The notes under the pieces: generated by a model
The model's input: the letters and a program-made list of their open reading frames with translations, nothing else
What the model was told of the DNA's origin: nothing
The model's database searches: none
Source: Girardinichthys multiradiatus
Lineage: Eukaryota > Chordata > Actinopteri > Cyprinodontiformes > Goodeidae
DNA: 64,000 nt
NCBI RefSeq assembly: GCF_021462225.1
Contig: NC_061812.1
Location: 41,895,363 to 41,959,362 of the forward strand
Reading direction: 5' to 3'
Translations under genes and position numbers: made by a program
Shown: positions 42,625 through 52,567 of the stretch, in pieces
Position numbering within the stretch: the stretch's first letter is position 1
Layout: every line of letters starts with the position of its first letter

Positions 42625-44132
42625 TTTTGGACCACTTGTTTGCTGAGTATTGGACTATCTGCACGTTGTTGGACGTCACTGTGCCTCTCCAATGGCATCG
42701 GCCATTTTGTATCCAGGACAGCCCGCTCCTACATATCCCGTCAAGCATTGTGACTGATATGACGGGACGCCCCAAGTCTGACGTCACAGGGCGCTATATA
42801 TGGAGGCACCCATTTTGAACACCCCACCTTCAGCTGGAGACCGGACCAGCAACTGAAGCACATCACTTCTGCAGAAGAGTCCCTTGCGGATTTCATTTAT
42901 TCTCTCTCGTTGAACAACGAACAATTCCTAACTAAGGTTTCTGGAACGAGAAGGCCAGAAATTTAACTTTGCCGATCGAAGACGTGAGCTTAACACGTAA
43001 CTAAGAACACGGAGTTTCAAGGAGACGAACCGCTACCGTGTTTCATCCCAAGTCGACTTTGATGGTCAGATCATATTTTTCCTTTTCGCCAAGGAGGCCA
43101 GAGGATGAAGACTGACCGCTTTCCCTGAAGTTAATTGTGGATGCAAAATTAACCTCCTACCCCCCCCTTCCTCGCTCAACCCCGCTCAAAAGTAAGCCGA
43201 CAACAAGTAAAACCCATCCTTTATTTTTATTTTATTTCTTTCTTAGAAAGCCTGGGCAGGGTAAGAGGTTTTAGTGCGATGAGATTCGCTAGTGAGAATC
43301 TAATGTGTTCTGAATGATATGTGCATGTAACTTTGTTATTGAAACTTTGATGTGCTGTGTTGATGCCTGGAAGCAGCTGCGCACCCAACTCTGTGTGTGT
43401 TTTGTGGGGTATTCAACACCTGAGAGGTGCGCTGTGAGACTGGACTGTTAAAATAACCTCATGGTGAAATTCCCCATTTTTCTTTGTCTTCAACCTCAAT
43501 GCTTGCTAGCTTGCCACCAAAAGTTTTATAACTCTTTGTGTGCTCAGGAGTTGGGGGAGGTTTTATGACTGAGCATAACTGAGTTACAGTTGGAGCTGCG
43601 CCCCCCACTCTCCACTCACCACCACACCCCTTTTTCATATTGTAATTTTTGCCATAACTGCTGGTTGATTCAATACACACCCACTGCTGTTTGCTTTATT
43701 TTTGCTTAGTTAGATATTTTACCCCTTTTATGTAGAACTTTGCATGTTGGGTAGGTGAAGATTATTAAATCGGAAGAACGGATGGTATCTGGCTGTGATT
43801 TAATAAATATTCACATAGATGGTAACAGAAGGCGTTTTGTGTTTATTTTGTGCAAAAGTGATTCGTCAGTCAAGATAAGGTTAAAAGTTCCACACATTTC
43901 GGCAGAAACGGTCGATTAAACAGTGACATCTCCGGTAATAGTTATTAATTATTACGGCGTATTTAACGGTTGTAATTGTCAAAGGCGTTAAGCCACAATT
44001 ACAACACCAGAAACATCTCTGGTCTCGATTCATAAATGAGGATTTTGGTTAAGAAATTGATTTTGTCAAATTATGATTTTTAATTATAATTAGTGATCAA
44101 GATTAATCAATCAATAATCCTAACTCCCATCA
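42625..44132 (+). repeat. ERV-B 5' LTR
   Basis: Starts TTTTGGACC, where the 3' LTR has TGTTGGACC (G to T change at base 2), and ends CCCATCA. Promoter elements lie near the start; a (C)8 tract at about 43163 and the 'ttaataaatattcacatag' U5-side block follow. It is about 600 bp longer than the 3' LTR because 43.15-43.73 kb is absent there. By hand count the first ~330 aligned bases differ at about 17 positions. Confidence 0.9.
42779..42801 (+). promoter_or_regulatory. CRE and TATA box in the 5' LTR
   Basis: Palindromic CREB/ATF site TGACGTCA at 42779-42786 and TATATAT at 42795-42801, 8 bp apart. A GGACGTCACTG variant lies upstream at about 42670. Confidence 0.75.
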
Positions 44133-44134
44133 TA

Positions 44135-44152
44135 TGGCGTCCCTGGGTGGGC
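44135..44152 (+). promoter_or_regulatory. ERV-B primer-binding site, tRNA-Asn
   Basis: TGGCGTCCCTGGGTGGGC is complementary to the 3' end of vertebrate tRNA-Asn (...GCCCACCCAGGGACG plus CCA), two bases after the LTR. Recognition is from memory of the tRNA sequence. Confidence 0.82.
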
Positions 44153-45426
44153 GTTAAAAAGACAGACATCAAATCACAGAATAAACAATTGTGATCTCCG
44201 TTATCTAGACGTTTTATTGTGAGATTTTTGAGTTTCGCTCAGAACGTTTGTGAATTAGCGGATAATTTGACTAGGGTTTGCTCAGTTCTGCTGCAGAGGA
44301 TAAAAGAATCTTTCAGAGGTGTTTGTTGTGGGTGCAAGGGGAAAGTTGGTTTAACTTGTGGAAAATTGAAAGTTAATTTCGAAGCGGTCAGCCTGCTGGA
44401 TCAGCTGCAGAAAATCTGCGCTGATAAGCAGCAGACCTGCCCCAGTGTCTGCTGGGCGTAATTACAGTTGTGACCAACATTCTCGCAGTCAGGTAGAGAA
44501 CAACACCTACATCTGGTGGCCATTTAATAAAATTGCAGTTGCAGCTGGATTTCCCAAACCGCAGACCTGCACTCAGTACCATCTGGTGGTCAGTAGTGAG
44601 AATTGCATTCCCTACTTTGATTTTTTTTTTTTATCACTCAATTCATTAACACAGGCAGATAATTCCATCACCAATGATCAAAAGGGCATAACTTAAAGTT
44701 GAAAGTTGAAGTTACAGATCATTCATTACCACTTTTGGATAAAATTTAAGCATTTTGCTGGGTTTTATTGTGTGAAGCATGTTTTGATCTGACTCATAAA
44801 ACTAACTTAGTTGTCTAACAGGAAGGTAGGTGATTCATATTAGAGAACACTAACATTTATTTGAAGCTAAGAACAGCATTGAATGTTTTAGTTTCGTTTT
44901 CCCATTTTAAACATTTTATTTTGAATTTGGTTTTGGGTTATTTTGAAATTCTTTCTCTTCCTCTCTGTCTTCCCCTTTTCAGGTGTTTGCTTGATTACTC
45001 CCATTAAAGCATAGACTTGGGTAAGCCACAGTTTGAACGGTCAAACCTGTGTGCCCATGTTAAGCAAACCCATACACCTGGAAGATACACGTATGAATCA
45101 GACAGCTCGCTGAACAGTTTAGCCTGTTGTGTGCTGCTAATTAATTTTAGCAATCCTTTAATCACTGAACAGCTTAGCCTGTTGTGTGCGGCTAATTAAT
45201 TAAACTATAATTTAATCACTGAACAGCTTAGCCTGTTCGTGTGCGGCTAATTAATTTTAGCTATCACTTACTCACTGAACAGCTTAGCCTGTTTGTGTGC
45301 TATTCATTAATTTAGTAACCATTGGTCACTGAACAGCTCAGTCGGTTGCGTTGCTGCTAATTTCTTTAGTGGTGGTTTCATAGATAAACAGTTTTGTGTG
45401 TTTGCATTGTGCATTTTGGGCCAAAG
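44153..45426 (+). other. ERV-B leader
   Basis: 1.27 kb between primer site and gag ATG. A GTG-started 80-codon frame (44219-44461) with several Cys residues is the only notable ORF; I do not assign a function. A poly-T run lies at about 44622 and the stem-loop repeat array at 45110-45385. Confidence 0.6.
45110..45385 (+). repeat. ~55-bp repeat (5 copies) with stem-loop cores in the ERV-B leader
   Basis: 'ctgaacagcttagcctgtt' starts at 45110, 45165, 45219, 45275 and 45329. Within it AACAG-CTTAGC-CTGTT forms a 5-bp stem with a 6-nt loop, and 'agcc...ggct' can pair as a second arm. 'gctaattaatt' follows each core in most copies. Position just before gag is where retroviral packaging and dimerisation signals lie. 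Confidence 0.8.
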
Positions 45427-45813
45427 ATGGAGGGAACATCCCAGACTGGAGCTGGAGACGTGTGTATGGTGGAGGACCCCATAGGAATGCAGGCACAAGA
45501 GGTGATTGGGTCATTGATTGTGTTGTCCCCAGAGGAGCGTAAAGGTCTCAACGAGTATGGCATTGAGCAATATGAAGCCAGGATTCAGGAGTTGCTCCAA
45601 GTCATTAAAAACCCACCGAAGGACAAACGGGTCTCAGATGTGTTAGGACAGCTCACTTTGTTATATAAGCGAAGGTTAATGTTGGAAGTTGACCAGCGCG
45701 TTAAACTGCAGTTCGAGCTGAATGATACTTTGCAGACGGTGGATGTCCTTAGAGGTGAAATAACAGAAGTTAGAAATAGATTGGAAGCAATAGAGGGTAG
45801 TCTGGGCAGTTGA
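45427..45813 (+). CDS. gag: ERV-B gag N-terminal ORF, truncated by deletion
   Basis: 128 codons from ATG 45427 (ccaaagATGG context) to TGA 45811-45813. The sequence is acidic and helical; the C-terminal ~50 residues (LMLEVDQRVKLQFELNDTLQ... onward) look like a coiled coil with regular leucine/valine spacing. No myristoylation glycine follows the Met (MEGT), and no zinc knuckle or capsid motif is present. Placement after the leader and before pol suggests Gag N-terminus, with the remainder lost in the deletion that joins pol at about 45829. It could alternatively be an accessory protein. Confidence 0.55.
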   Translation: MEGTSQTGAGDVCMVEDPIGMQAQEVIGSLIVLSPEERKGLNEYGIEQYEARIQELLQVIKNPPKDKRVSDVLGQLTLLYKRRLMLEVDQRVKLQFELNDTLQTVDVLRGEITEVRNRLEAIEGSLGS

Positions 45814-45828
45814 ACATTTCCACAGTTA

Positions 45829-48088
45829 CATTGGGGGGCAGAAAGTCATTATTGAGACGTGCCATCAACCGGTCACTTTCTTGAACAGCGAACGGTTGAG
45901 AGAAGGAAGAGTGTCCAACAGTCGCATCGCAACATGGATGTTGGCACTCCAAGGGTATAACATTGAGGTCAAGTACGGTCAGAATAATAATAATAATGTC
46001 ATAATAATAATGGTGTTGGGACAAGGGTTAGCAGCATGTCAGCACTGTGAATGCGACAACGTAGCGATCACCATTGACAAACCTGCCACCTCCCAGTTTT
46101 CCTCGAGCCACCGCTATTTCGATGAAAACATGTGCGAAGGGCTTCCAAGAGCCTACATCGACGGGTGCGCCTTCCTTCATCAGGGTCAACTACAGGCTGG
46201 TGTGGGCATCATCTGGGTTGGACACCACGTCACCGAACCAAACCACTACCAACTGGGGCAGAAAACAAGTCAATATGCAGAGATCGCAGCAGTACTCATC
46301 ACCCTCCAGCAGGCTACAGCCCTGGACATTAAACAACTGGTGATCTGCTCCGACTCCAATCATGCTCGGCACAGTTTCGTCTCCCACCTCCCGGTGTGGA
46401 AAGAGAATGGAATGAAGAATGCCAGGAATAAAGGGGTAAAACACTCTGAACTCTTCCTGGCATGTTACCATCTCACCACAGAACAGGGAATGGTAGTGTA
46501 TTGGAAAAAGGTGAAAGGTCACTCCCGGACGTTGGGCCCAGACAAGGACGGAAATGATGAAGCAGACCGTCTAGCCCGATTGGGAGCTGAAAGTGGAACC
46601 CCATGGAGTTTCCAAAAAGAACAGCTTCCACCCTCTCATACCCATGTCATCTGTGCCGTTACTCGGCGACAGACGAAGGAGAGGCGTGAAGACCCCCAAA
46701 GCTCCGGGGAGACTCTCCACCTTGGATGAAAACCCAGTGACACAGACTTGGCAACCATGCAGGACCAAGACCCGAACCTCCACACCAGGGAGCTAGTGGC
46801 CAGCGGTGTGTCAACGGAAACGTCGCCATTGGTGACGGGTGAGACCAAAGAACTGAGAACCCTCCGACGTAACCTGTCCCACCTGAAGCTGGAGAAAGGT
46901 TTGTTAGTCTACACCCACAATGGGCGCGGGACGCCCCGATGGGTGGTACCAACAGACCACAGGGGGGTCATGTTAGCCTATGCTCAAGACTCTCCTGTAG
47001 GGAGTCACAGGGGTCTTAAAGCCACACTCCACACCCTACAACAGGTGGCAAACTGGCCTTCGATGGCTCACGACACCCAAATCTACATCCAAGGATGTTA
47101 GACCTGCCGTCAGTTCCAACCGTCACAGCCACTCGGTCGGGCTCCACTTCAGCGAAGGGGGGTTACATTCCTATAGTCCCCCCTGCAAATCGACTGGGTT
47201 GGACCAGTCCCCAAATCGACCAGAGGTAACAAATACCTCCTAACAGTGACGTGCAGTTTCACCAAGTGGGTTGAATGCTTACCTGCACCGAACGACACAG
47301 CTGTAACCACAGCTGTTCTTCTACTGAACCACGTTTTCAGCCGGTGGGGCCTTCCCCTGTCCATTAACTCGGACAGAGGGACACATTTCACCTCAAGCGT
47401 CATGACATCGCTGTTTGACATTCTAGGGGTGAAAGTAAAATTTCACATTCCCTACCACCCTCAATCGTCGGGTCAGGTGGAGCGGATGAACCGTACCATA
47501 GTGGCCATGCTAAAGAAGTACGTTAGCGGCAATGGAAAGGACTGGGACATCAAACTCCCCTTAGTCCTGATGGCCATCCGGTCCACCCCCCAACGCTCTA
47601 CAGGAGTGACACCCTTTGAGATGATGACTGGAAGGCAAATGACTCTCCCACTCCATCTATTGTACCATCCAGAAGATGTGAGTGTGACAACTGCCTACAC
47701 AGCACACCAATATGTCGCAGACTTGAAGGAGCACCTCAGATCAACATTCGCTTGGGCGCAAACAAACCTGGAAGCCAGCGTAGAGGGCGCAAAAGCATAT
47801 TATGACCGAAAAGCAGCCCACCGTGAATACGAAGTGGGTGAAAAAGTCTTTTATTTCAGATTTGCCCTACAAACCGAACGCTCCTGGAAATTTCTCCCAA
47901 AATGGGTAGGGCCCTTCGAAATTGTAGGTAAACTCTCACCAGTGGCCTACAGAATAAGAATCTCAAAATCCAAACAGGCCCCGATGTACAAATGGGTTCA
48001 CGCGAACCAGATCAAACCCTACCACAGACTCTCCTCCACAGAAACAGGGCTCCCTTCTGGAACTGAGGGAGGAGAGGGGAGCGCATAG
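45829..48088 (+). pseudogene. pol: ERV-B pol: RNase H and integrase, with stops
   Basis: All in one frame. Connection region (ETCHQPVTFLNSERLREGR, SRIATWMLALQGY), interrupted by an AAT-repeat expansion at about 45979-46013. RNase H with catalytic DGCAFL, AEIAAV, SDSNHA and DEADRL. TGA at 46727-46729. The integrase HHCC region is damaged: TAG at 47099-47101 falls inside the CxxC pair, and another TAG is at 47174-47176. The core keeps [14 protein letters not shown] and the glutamate of SGQVERMN (D,D-35-E). The C-terminal domain holds WVGPFEIV and ends [10 protein letters not shown]. Upstream RT (YxDD) and protease are gone. Integrase after 47177 is open for ~300 codons. Confidence 0.88.
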
Positions 48089-48184
48089 GGTCAGTCAGAT
48101 CGGTGCATGTAAATAAACACCACACTAACATGCACTAACCACTAACAACTCCATCCATAAAATTTTCCCTTCTATAATCAGGAT

Positions 48185-48197
48185 TTCTCTGTTGCAG
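48185..48197 (+). promoter_or_regulatory. Probable env splice acceptor
   Basis: 'tttctctgttgcag' is a pyrimidine-rich tract ending in AG at 48196-48197, one base before the env ATG at 48199. Env is normally made from a spliced mRNA, so position and sequence agree. The matching donor in the leader was not located. Confidence 0.6.
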
Positions 48198-48198
48198 G

Positions 48199-49845
48199 AT
48201 GGAGGTCATCTGGATGATTGGCATTCTTATTGGCTCCACACTTGCTCTACCAACCGGTGTAGTACAGATAGGACCACCAACCGGCAGAGTCCTGCAAGAC
48301 ACCCCCGGGCTCCTTATTACGCGCTGTAGACTCCACACGCAGAGGGTCTTCGTGCGCCTAGACCCGTGGGACGTATATCGTAAACACATCCGTCTTCCGC
48401 CACTGATGACTGAAGGAAGACCTCAGGGGACTCAAACCCCCGACACCATAGACCATGCCAAACAGACTACAATCTATATCCTCAAATAATTGCAGAAATT
48501 CATGGTCACCGAAGAGGACCTCAGCGGCAGTAAACGCCCAAAGAGATTCCTCGGTGGATTGATAGCCTCAGCTGCGGCGCTGGGATCTCTGTTTTCCATT
48601 GGCCTTTCAGCAGCAAATTCCGTTAGCCTGAAAACTATTCAGAGACACGTGCAAGAATTGGATGATGAAATGCCAGAAATCCAACAAAGACTCCTCTTCC
48701 CACAGAGACTATTAGAAATACAAACCAAGACCCTCCAGGGCACCGTGGTTACTGTAAACTTACACTCCACTCTTATTAACAATACCCTGCATGCACTGCA
48801 AACCCTCACAGAAGTGGTCAGGAATGATTTGATGTACACACAGGATGTAAGAGATTTGATGCAGGACCTGATTAGGGAGGTAGGTTGATCAGTAGACAGC
48901 CTAACCGAAGGACGGATACCCACTTACCTAGTTCCACTGGATTTGGTAGAGAACATCCTAAAGTCCACCACAACAGACACCTTGCAACCTCCACAAACAC
49001 ACCTAGTTTATAGCTTAGGCAGCGCAATCCCAATTTTCGTCAATCCAGATAACCTAAAGATAGAATTTATGCTCAATCTTCCTATAATCGAAAGAGCAAA
49101 CGTATACAGGCTTAAAACAGTGTTAAATGTCGGGTTTTGGAAGGAAAACACACACATACAACTAAAAACCCCATCACTCTTGGCTTACCACGATGCCGAC
49201 CCAAAGCTTTATTTGATTCCCAATTTAGACCTGTGCACCAAAACCAAGGACCTCCATTGGGTGTGCCCAAGTAACCCGTTTACTAGAGATGTCACCGATT
49301 ATATGTGTGGTTTAAGGGAGGGATCTCCCGAACAAAACTGTCAGGCAAAGGTAACTCTGAAGGATGTAGGGTTAGAAACCAAGGTCGAACGTGCGGGTAA
49401 CCGATGGCTTGTAAGCACACCAGTAACAGAAGCCTTGCTATCCTACGATCAGCATGACACAGTGACCAGAATAAAATTACCCAACCAAACGATGATTGTC
49501 TCCGTACCCCAAGGTTCACTCCTACATCTCGGAGACATAATCCTTCATCACCTTAATCTCGATCGATATGATACAGAAATTGAAATTATGGATGCCTTCA
49601 AGGGATATAATTTTAGCATTGATGCTAGTATTGGAAAACAACTGATAGTGGAAGGTACCAAACAGATTAAGTTCAGCCTCACCCCTGCGGAATTAAGCTT
49701 CACACCTCTCCCTCAGTTCCCCCGGTGAACAGAATGGACAGAAACCCACACTATGACCGTTACGGTAGTTCTCCTTGTAATCGGGTGGGTCGTGATGGCA
49801 GTAATGGTACACACTGCATACAGACAAGTTAAACGTTTACATTGA
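48199..49845 (+). pseudogene. env: ERV-B env, class I fusion-type glycoprotein with three stops
   Basis: 549 codons in one frame from ATG 48199 to TGA 49843-49845, interrupted by TAA 48487-48489, TGA 48886-48888 and TGA 49726-49728. The N-terminus is a signal peptide (WMIGILIGSTLAL). A furin-type site (RPKR) about 115 codons in is followed by a glycine/alanine-rich hydrophobic fusion peptide (FLGGLIASAAALG...) and a heptad-like helix. A Cys-containing ectodomain (C at LDLC, WVC, YMC, QNC) and several N-x-S/T sites follow; a transmembrane segment (VVLLVIGWVVMAVMV) and short basic tail end the frame. The N-terminal subunit is very short and the C-terminal one long, unlike gammaretroviral SU/TM. 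Confidence 0.82.
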
Positions 49846-50270
49846 TTCCCTCACATTCATTCCCCCACGGTTCATAGCACTGCCTATGCCAATGACACAG
49901 CCAGGCTCCAGTGCCTAATAGAAGTTGGACGAATAAACTATGAATCATGATTTTGTTTTCTTTTTATATATATACATATATATGTACGGTATCTTTTATT
50001 CTTGTTTCAGTTGTCTCTGGGCTACCAAAGCTGATGACCAAAAGAATGTAATGATTATATGAACGTATTGTCCTGTATTTTCTCATTGAAAGGTATGAGT
50101 TAGTCAGAGTTTAGTCCTGCCCAGGCTAACCTCTATCCTGCCCAGTCATAGGTTTTGAGGAACACAGACACAGTTTTGTTTGTTCTGCTTCGCCACGGAT
50201 CACTGATTGTTCAGCAAAGGACAGAATGGTCCCAGTAGCTTCAAAGACTGTGATTCATCTCACCCTTTGA

Positions 50271-50283
50271 ACCTAGGGGGGAA
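50271..50283 (+). promoter_or_regulatory. ERV-B polypurine tract
   Basis: 'cctaggggggaa' immediately before the 3' LTR start; the purine run primes plus-strand synthesis. The same sequence is in the palindrome at 27495-27507. Confidence 0.82.
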
Positions 50284-51196
50284 TGTTGGACCACTTGTTT
50301 GCTGAGTATTGGACTATCTGCACGTTGTTGGACATCACTGTGCCTCTCCAATGGCATCGGCCTTTTTGTATCCAGGACAGCCCGCTCCTACATACCCCGT
50401 CGAGCATTGCGACTGATATGACGGGACACCCCAAGTTTGACGTCACAGGGCGCTATATATGGAGGCAGCCATTTTGAACACCCCGCCTTCAGCTGGAGAC
50501 CAGAGCAGCAACTGAAGCGCATCACTTCTGCAGAAGTGTCCCTTGCGGATTTCATTTATTCTCTCTCGTTAAACAACGAACATTTCCTAACTGAGGTTTC
50601 TGGAATGAGAAGGCCAGAAATTTCACGTAACACGTAACTAAGAACACGGAGTTTCAAGGAGACGAACCGCTACCGTGTTTCATCCTAAGTCGACTTTGAT
50701 GGTCAGATCATATTTTTCCTTTTCGCCAAGGAGGCCAGAGGATGAAGACTGACCGCTTTCCCTGAAGTTAATTGTGGATGCACAGTTAACTTCCTCCACA
50801 ACTTTGCATGTTGGGTAGGTGAAGATTATTAAATTGGAAGAACAGATGGTATCTGGCTGTGATTTAATAAATATTCACATAGATGGTAACAGAAGGCGTT
50901 TTGTGTTTATTTTGTGCAAAAGTGTTTCGTCAGTCAAGATAAGGTTAAAGGTTCCACACATTTCGGCAGAAACGGTCGATTAAACAGTGACATCTCCGGT
51001 AATAGTTATTAATTATTACGGCGTATTTAACGGTTGTAATTGTCAAAGGCGTTGAGCCACAATTACAACACCAGAAACATCTCTGGTCTTGATTCATAAA
51101 TGAGGATTTTGGTTAAGAAATTTATTTAGTCATATTATGATTTTTAATTATAATTATTGATCAAGATTAATCAATCAATAATCATAACTTCCAACA
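50284..51196 (+). repeat. ERV-B 3' LTR, internally deleted
   Basis: Starts TGTTGGACC and ends TTCCAACA, with terminal inverted repeats TGTTGGA/TCCAACA. TGACGTCA at 50438-50445 and TATATAT at 50454-50460 match the 5' LTR. About 600 bp of the 5' LTR are missing after 'gttaacttcctcc' (about 50797). Confidence 0.92.
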
Positions 51197-51200
51197 GGCT

Positions 51201-52567
51201 GGAGAAGAGACATTGCTGAGTAAAAAGTCCAAATTTCCTAAGCAACATCTCCTGCAGTTAGGAAATGAGCAGCAACTAACTCATCGTGCGATACCCAAAG
51301 TGTTGTTTGATCTCCTGTATCTGAAGAAATATACAAATTGATCTATATCATCTGGACAAGACTTAGTGTCATTTTAACAAAAAAAAATCACTCATTACTT
51401 GCTCTCACTTGTTATTAACATCTGCAAAAACCAAAGCATCTGTTTCTTCTTCAGGCAGAAATATAAATTAAAATTTAAACCTTTATGTAAAAAAATGAAT
51501 TGTTTTAATACAATCATGACATGATGATTTTTTACTGCTTTCACATAGTTTTGCCTGTGTTGCTTTTCTGACAGAAATCTATAAAGTTTAGGTCTGTTCT
51601 GGTCATGATTAATCATTCATTAAATCTATACTAAACCCTCCACGCCATTCACAAGAATTAGCGCACTGTGTTATTTTGGGGCCTATGAAATAGCAAAAAT
51701 CATTGGCAAGTACTCACATACACTACCTATTTAAATGTTGAGTAGCTATTGCGCTTGGCCGTATTCTTGCACCTAAAATCTCTCAGAGATCTGGCACATA
51801 AACATTGCAAATGCTGTCCTGCTGTAATCAGCCTCACAAAAGACGACATTAAATACTCATTGTGATCCGCTCTTTATTTTAGAATGAGAACAGTTCATCT
51901 GTGGTTTGCCACCATTTGTTATTGAATCTCTGTACCATTGTGCAGCATGGGTTAGAGCTTCCTTGGTGCTCAGACAAAATTAAATATGCTGACACACTGG
52001 GATTTGTGAAGCATTCAGAGACACTTAAGAGATGGCATGTCTAATTCCTTAGATAGATTAAAACACAATGCTGGTATCACATTTCCCATTTTAATATTTT
52101 AGCAGTAACAGGCCCACTTCAGGCTTAAATGGATGGCAAGTGTATAAAGTCTATATTCAGTCAGCACATTCTCCCTTTGTTCCTTTGCGACTCCAATTGT
52201 TTGCCACCAAAATTGTTCAAAAGCTTCCATTATATAACACAAGCAGATCTTCACTCTACAGCCTCTCCATTGTTCTAATTTTATTTTCAATTTCACCATT
52301 AGCACTAATTCAGGAGGCCAAAAAAAAAATAAAAATTTTGCAATGAGAGAAGTGGATCAATCTACGTGCTGCAAAGAGGCACTTAAGTGCTGTGTTGGGT
52401 TCTGATGTGGGAATATTTATCCTTCTTCTGGAGAGATGGAGCTCATGTTAGAATTTATGTTATGGAATCATATATGCCTTCATATGAGTAGTTTTGCCAG
52501 ATTATGCATGTTTGCACAGGATATCTTTCAATTATATGAGAGGCATTCTTTGACTGAAACACCTTAA
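51201..52567. other. Sequence without recognisable gene
   Basis: AT-rich DNA between ERV-B and the gypsy element. Frames at 52099-52346 have no recognisable domain. Confidence 0.4.

Larger units (their letters stand above)
42625..51196 (+). mobile_element. ERV-B: provirus with both LTRs, internally deleted
   Basis: 5' LTR (42625-44132), tRNA-Asn primer site, 1.27-kb leader, N-terminal gag-like ORF, pol from the RT-RNase H connection through integrase, env, polypurine tract and 3' LTR (50284-51196). GGCT at 42621-42624 and 51197-51200 is a 4-bp target duplication, so this is a single integration. The rest of gag, protease and the RT core are missing at a deletion near 45815. All three genes carry stops. 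Its LTR family also made the palindrome at 26.0-28.3 kb. Confidence 0.92.

Noticed and set aside
44219..44461. Retroviral accessory gene in the ERV-B leader
   Set aside because: Starts with GTG, has no recognised motif beyond a few cysteines, and lies in a leader expected to be non-coding. Kept only as a remark in the leader entry.
48199..49845. Domesticated (syncytin-like) env gene
   Set aside because: Three in-frame stops interrupt it, including one early and one just before the transmembrane segment, and it lies in a provirus with damaged gag and pol. No sign of purifying selection can be seen.
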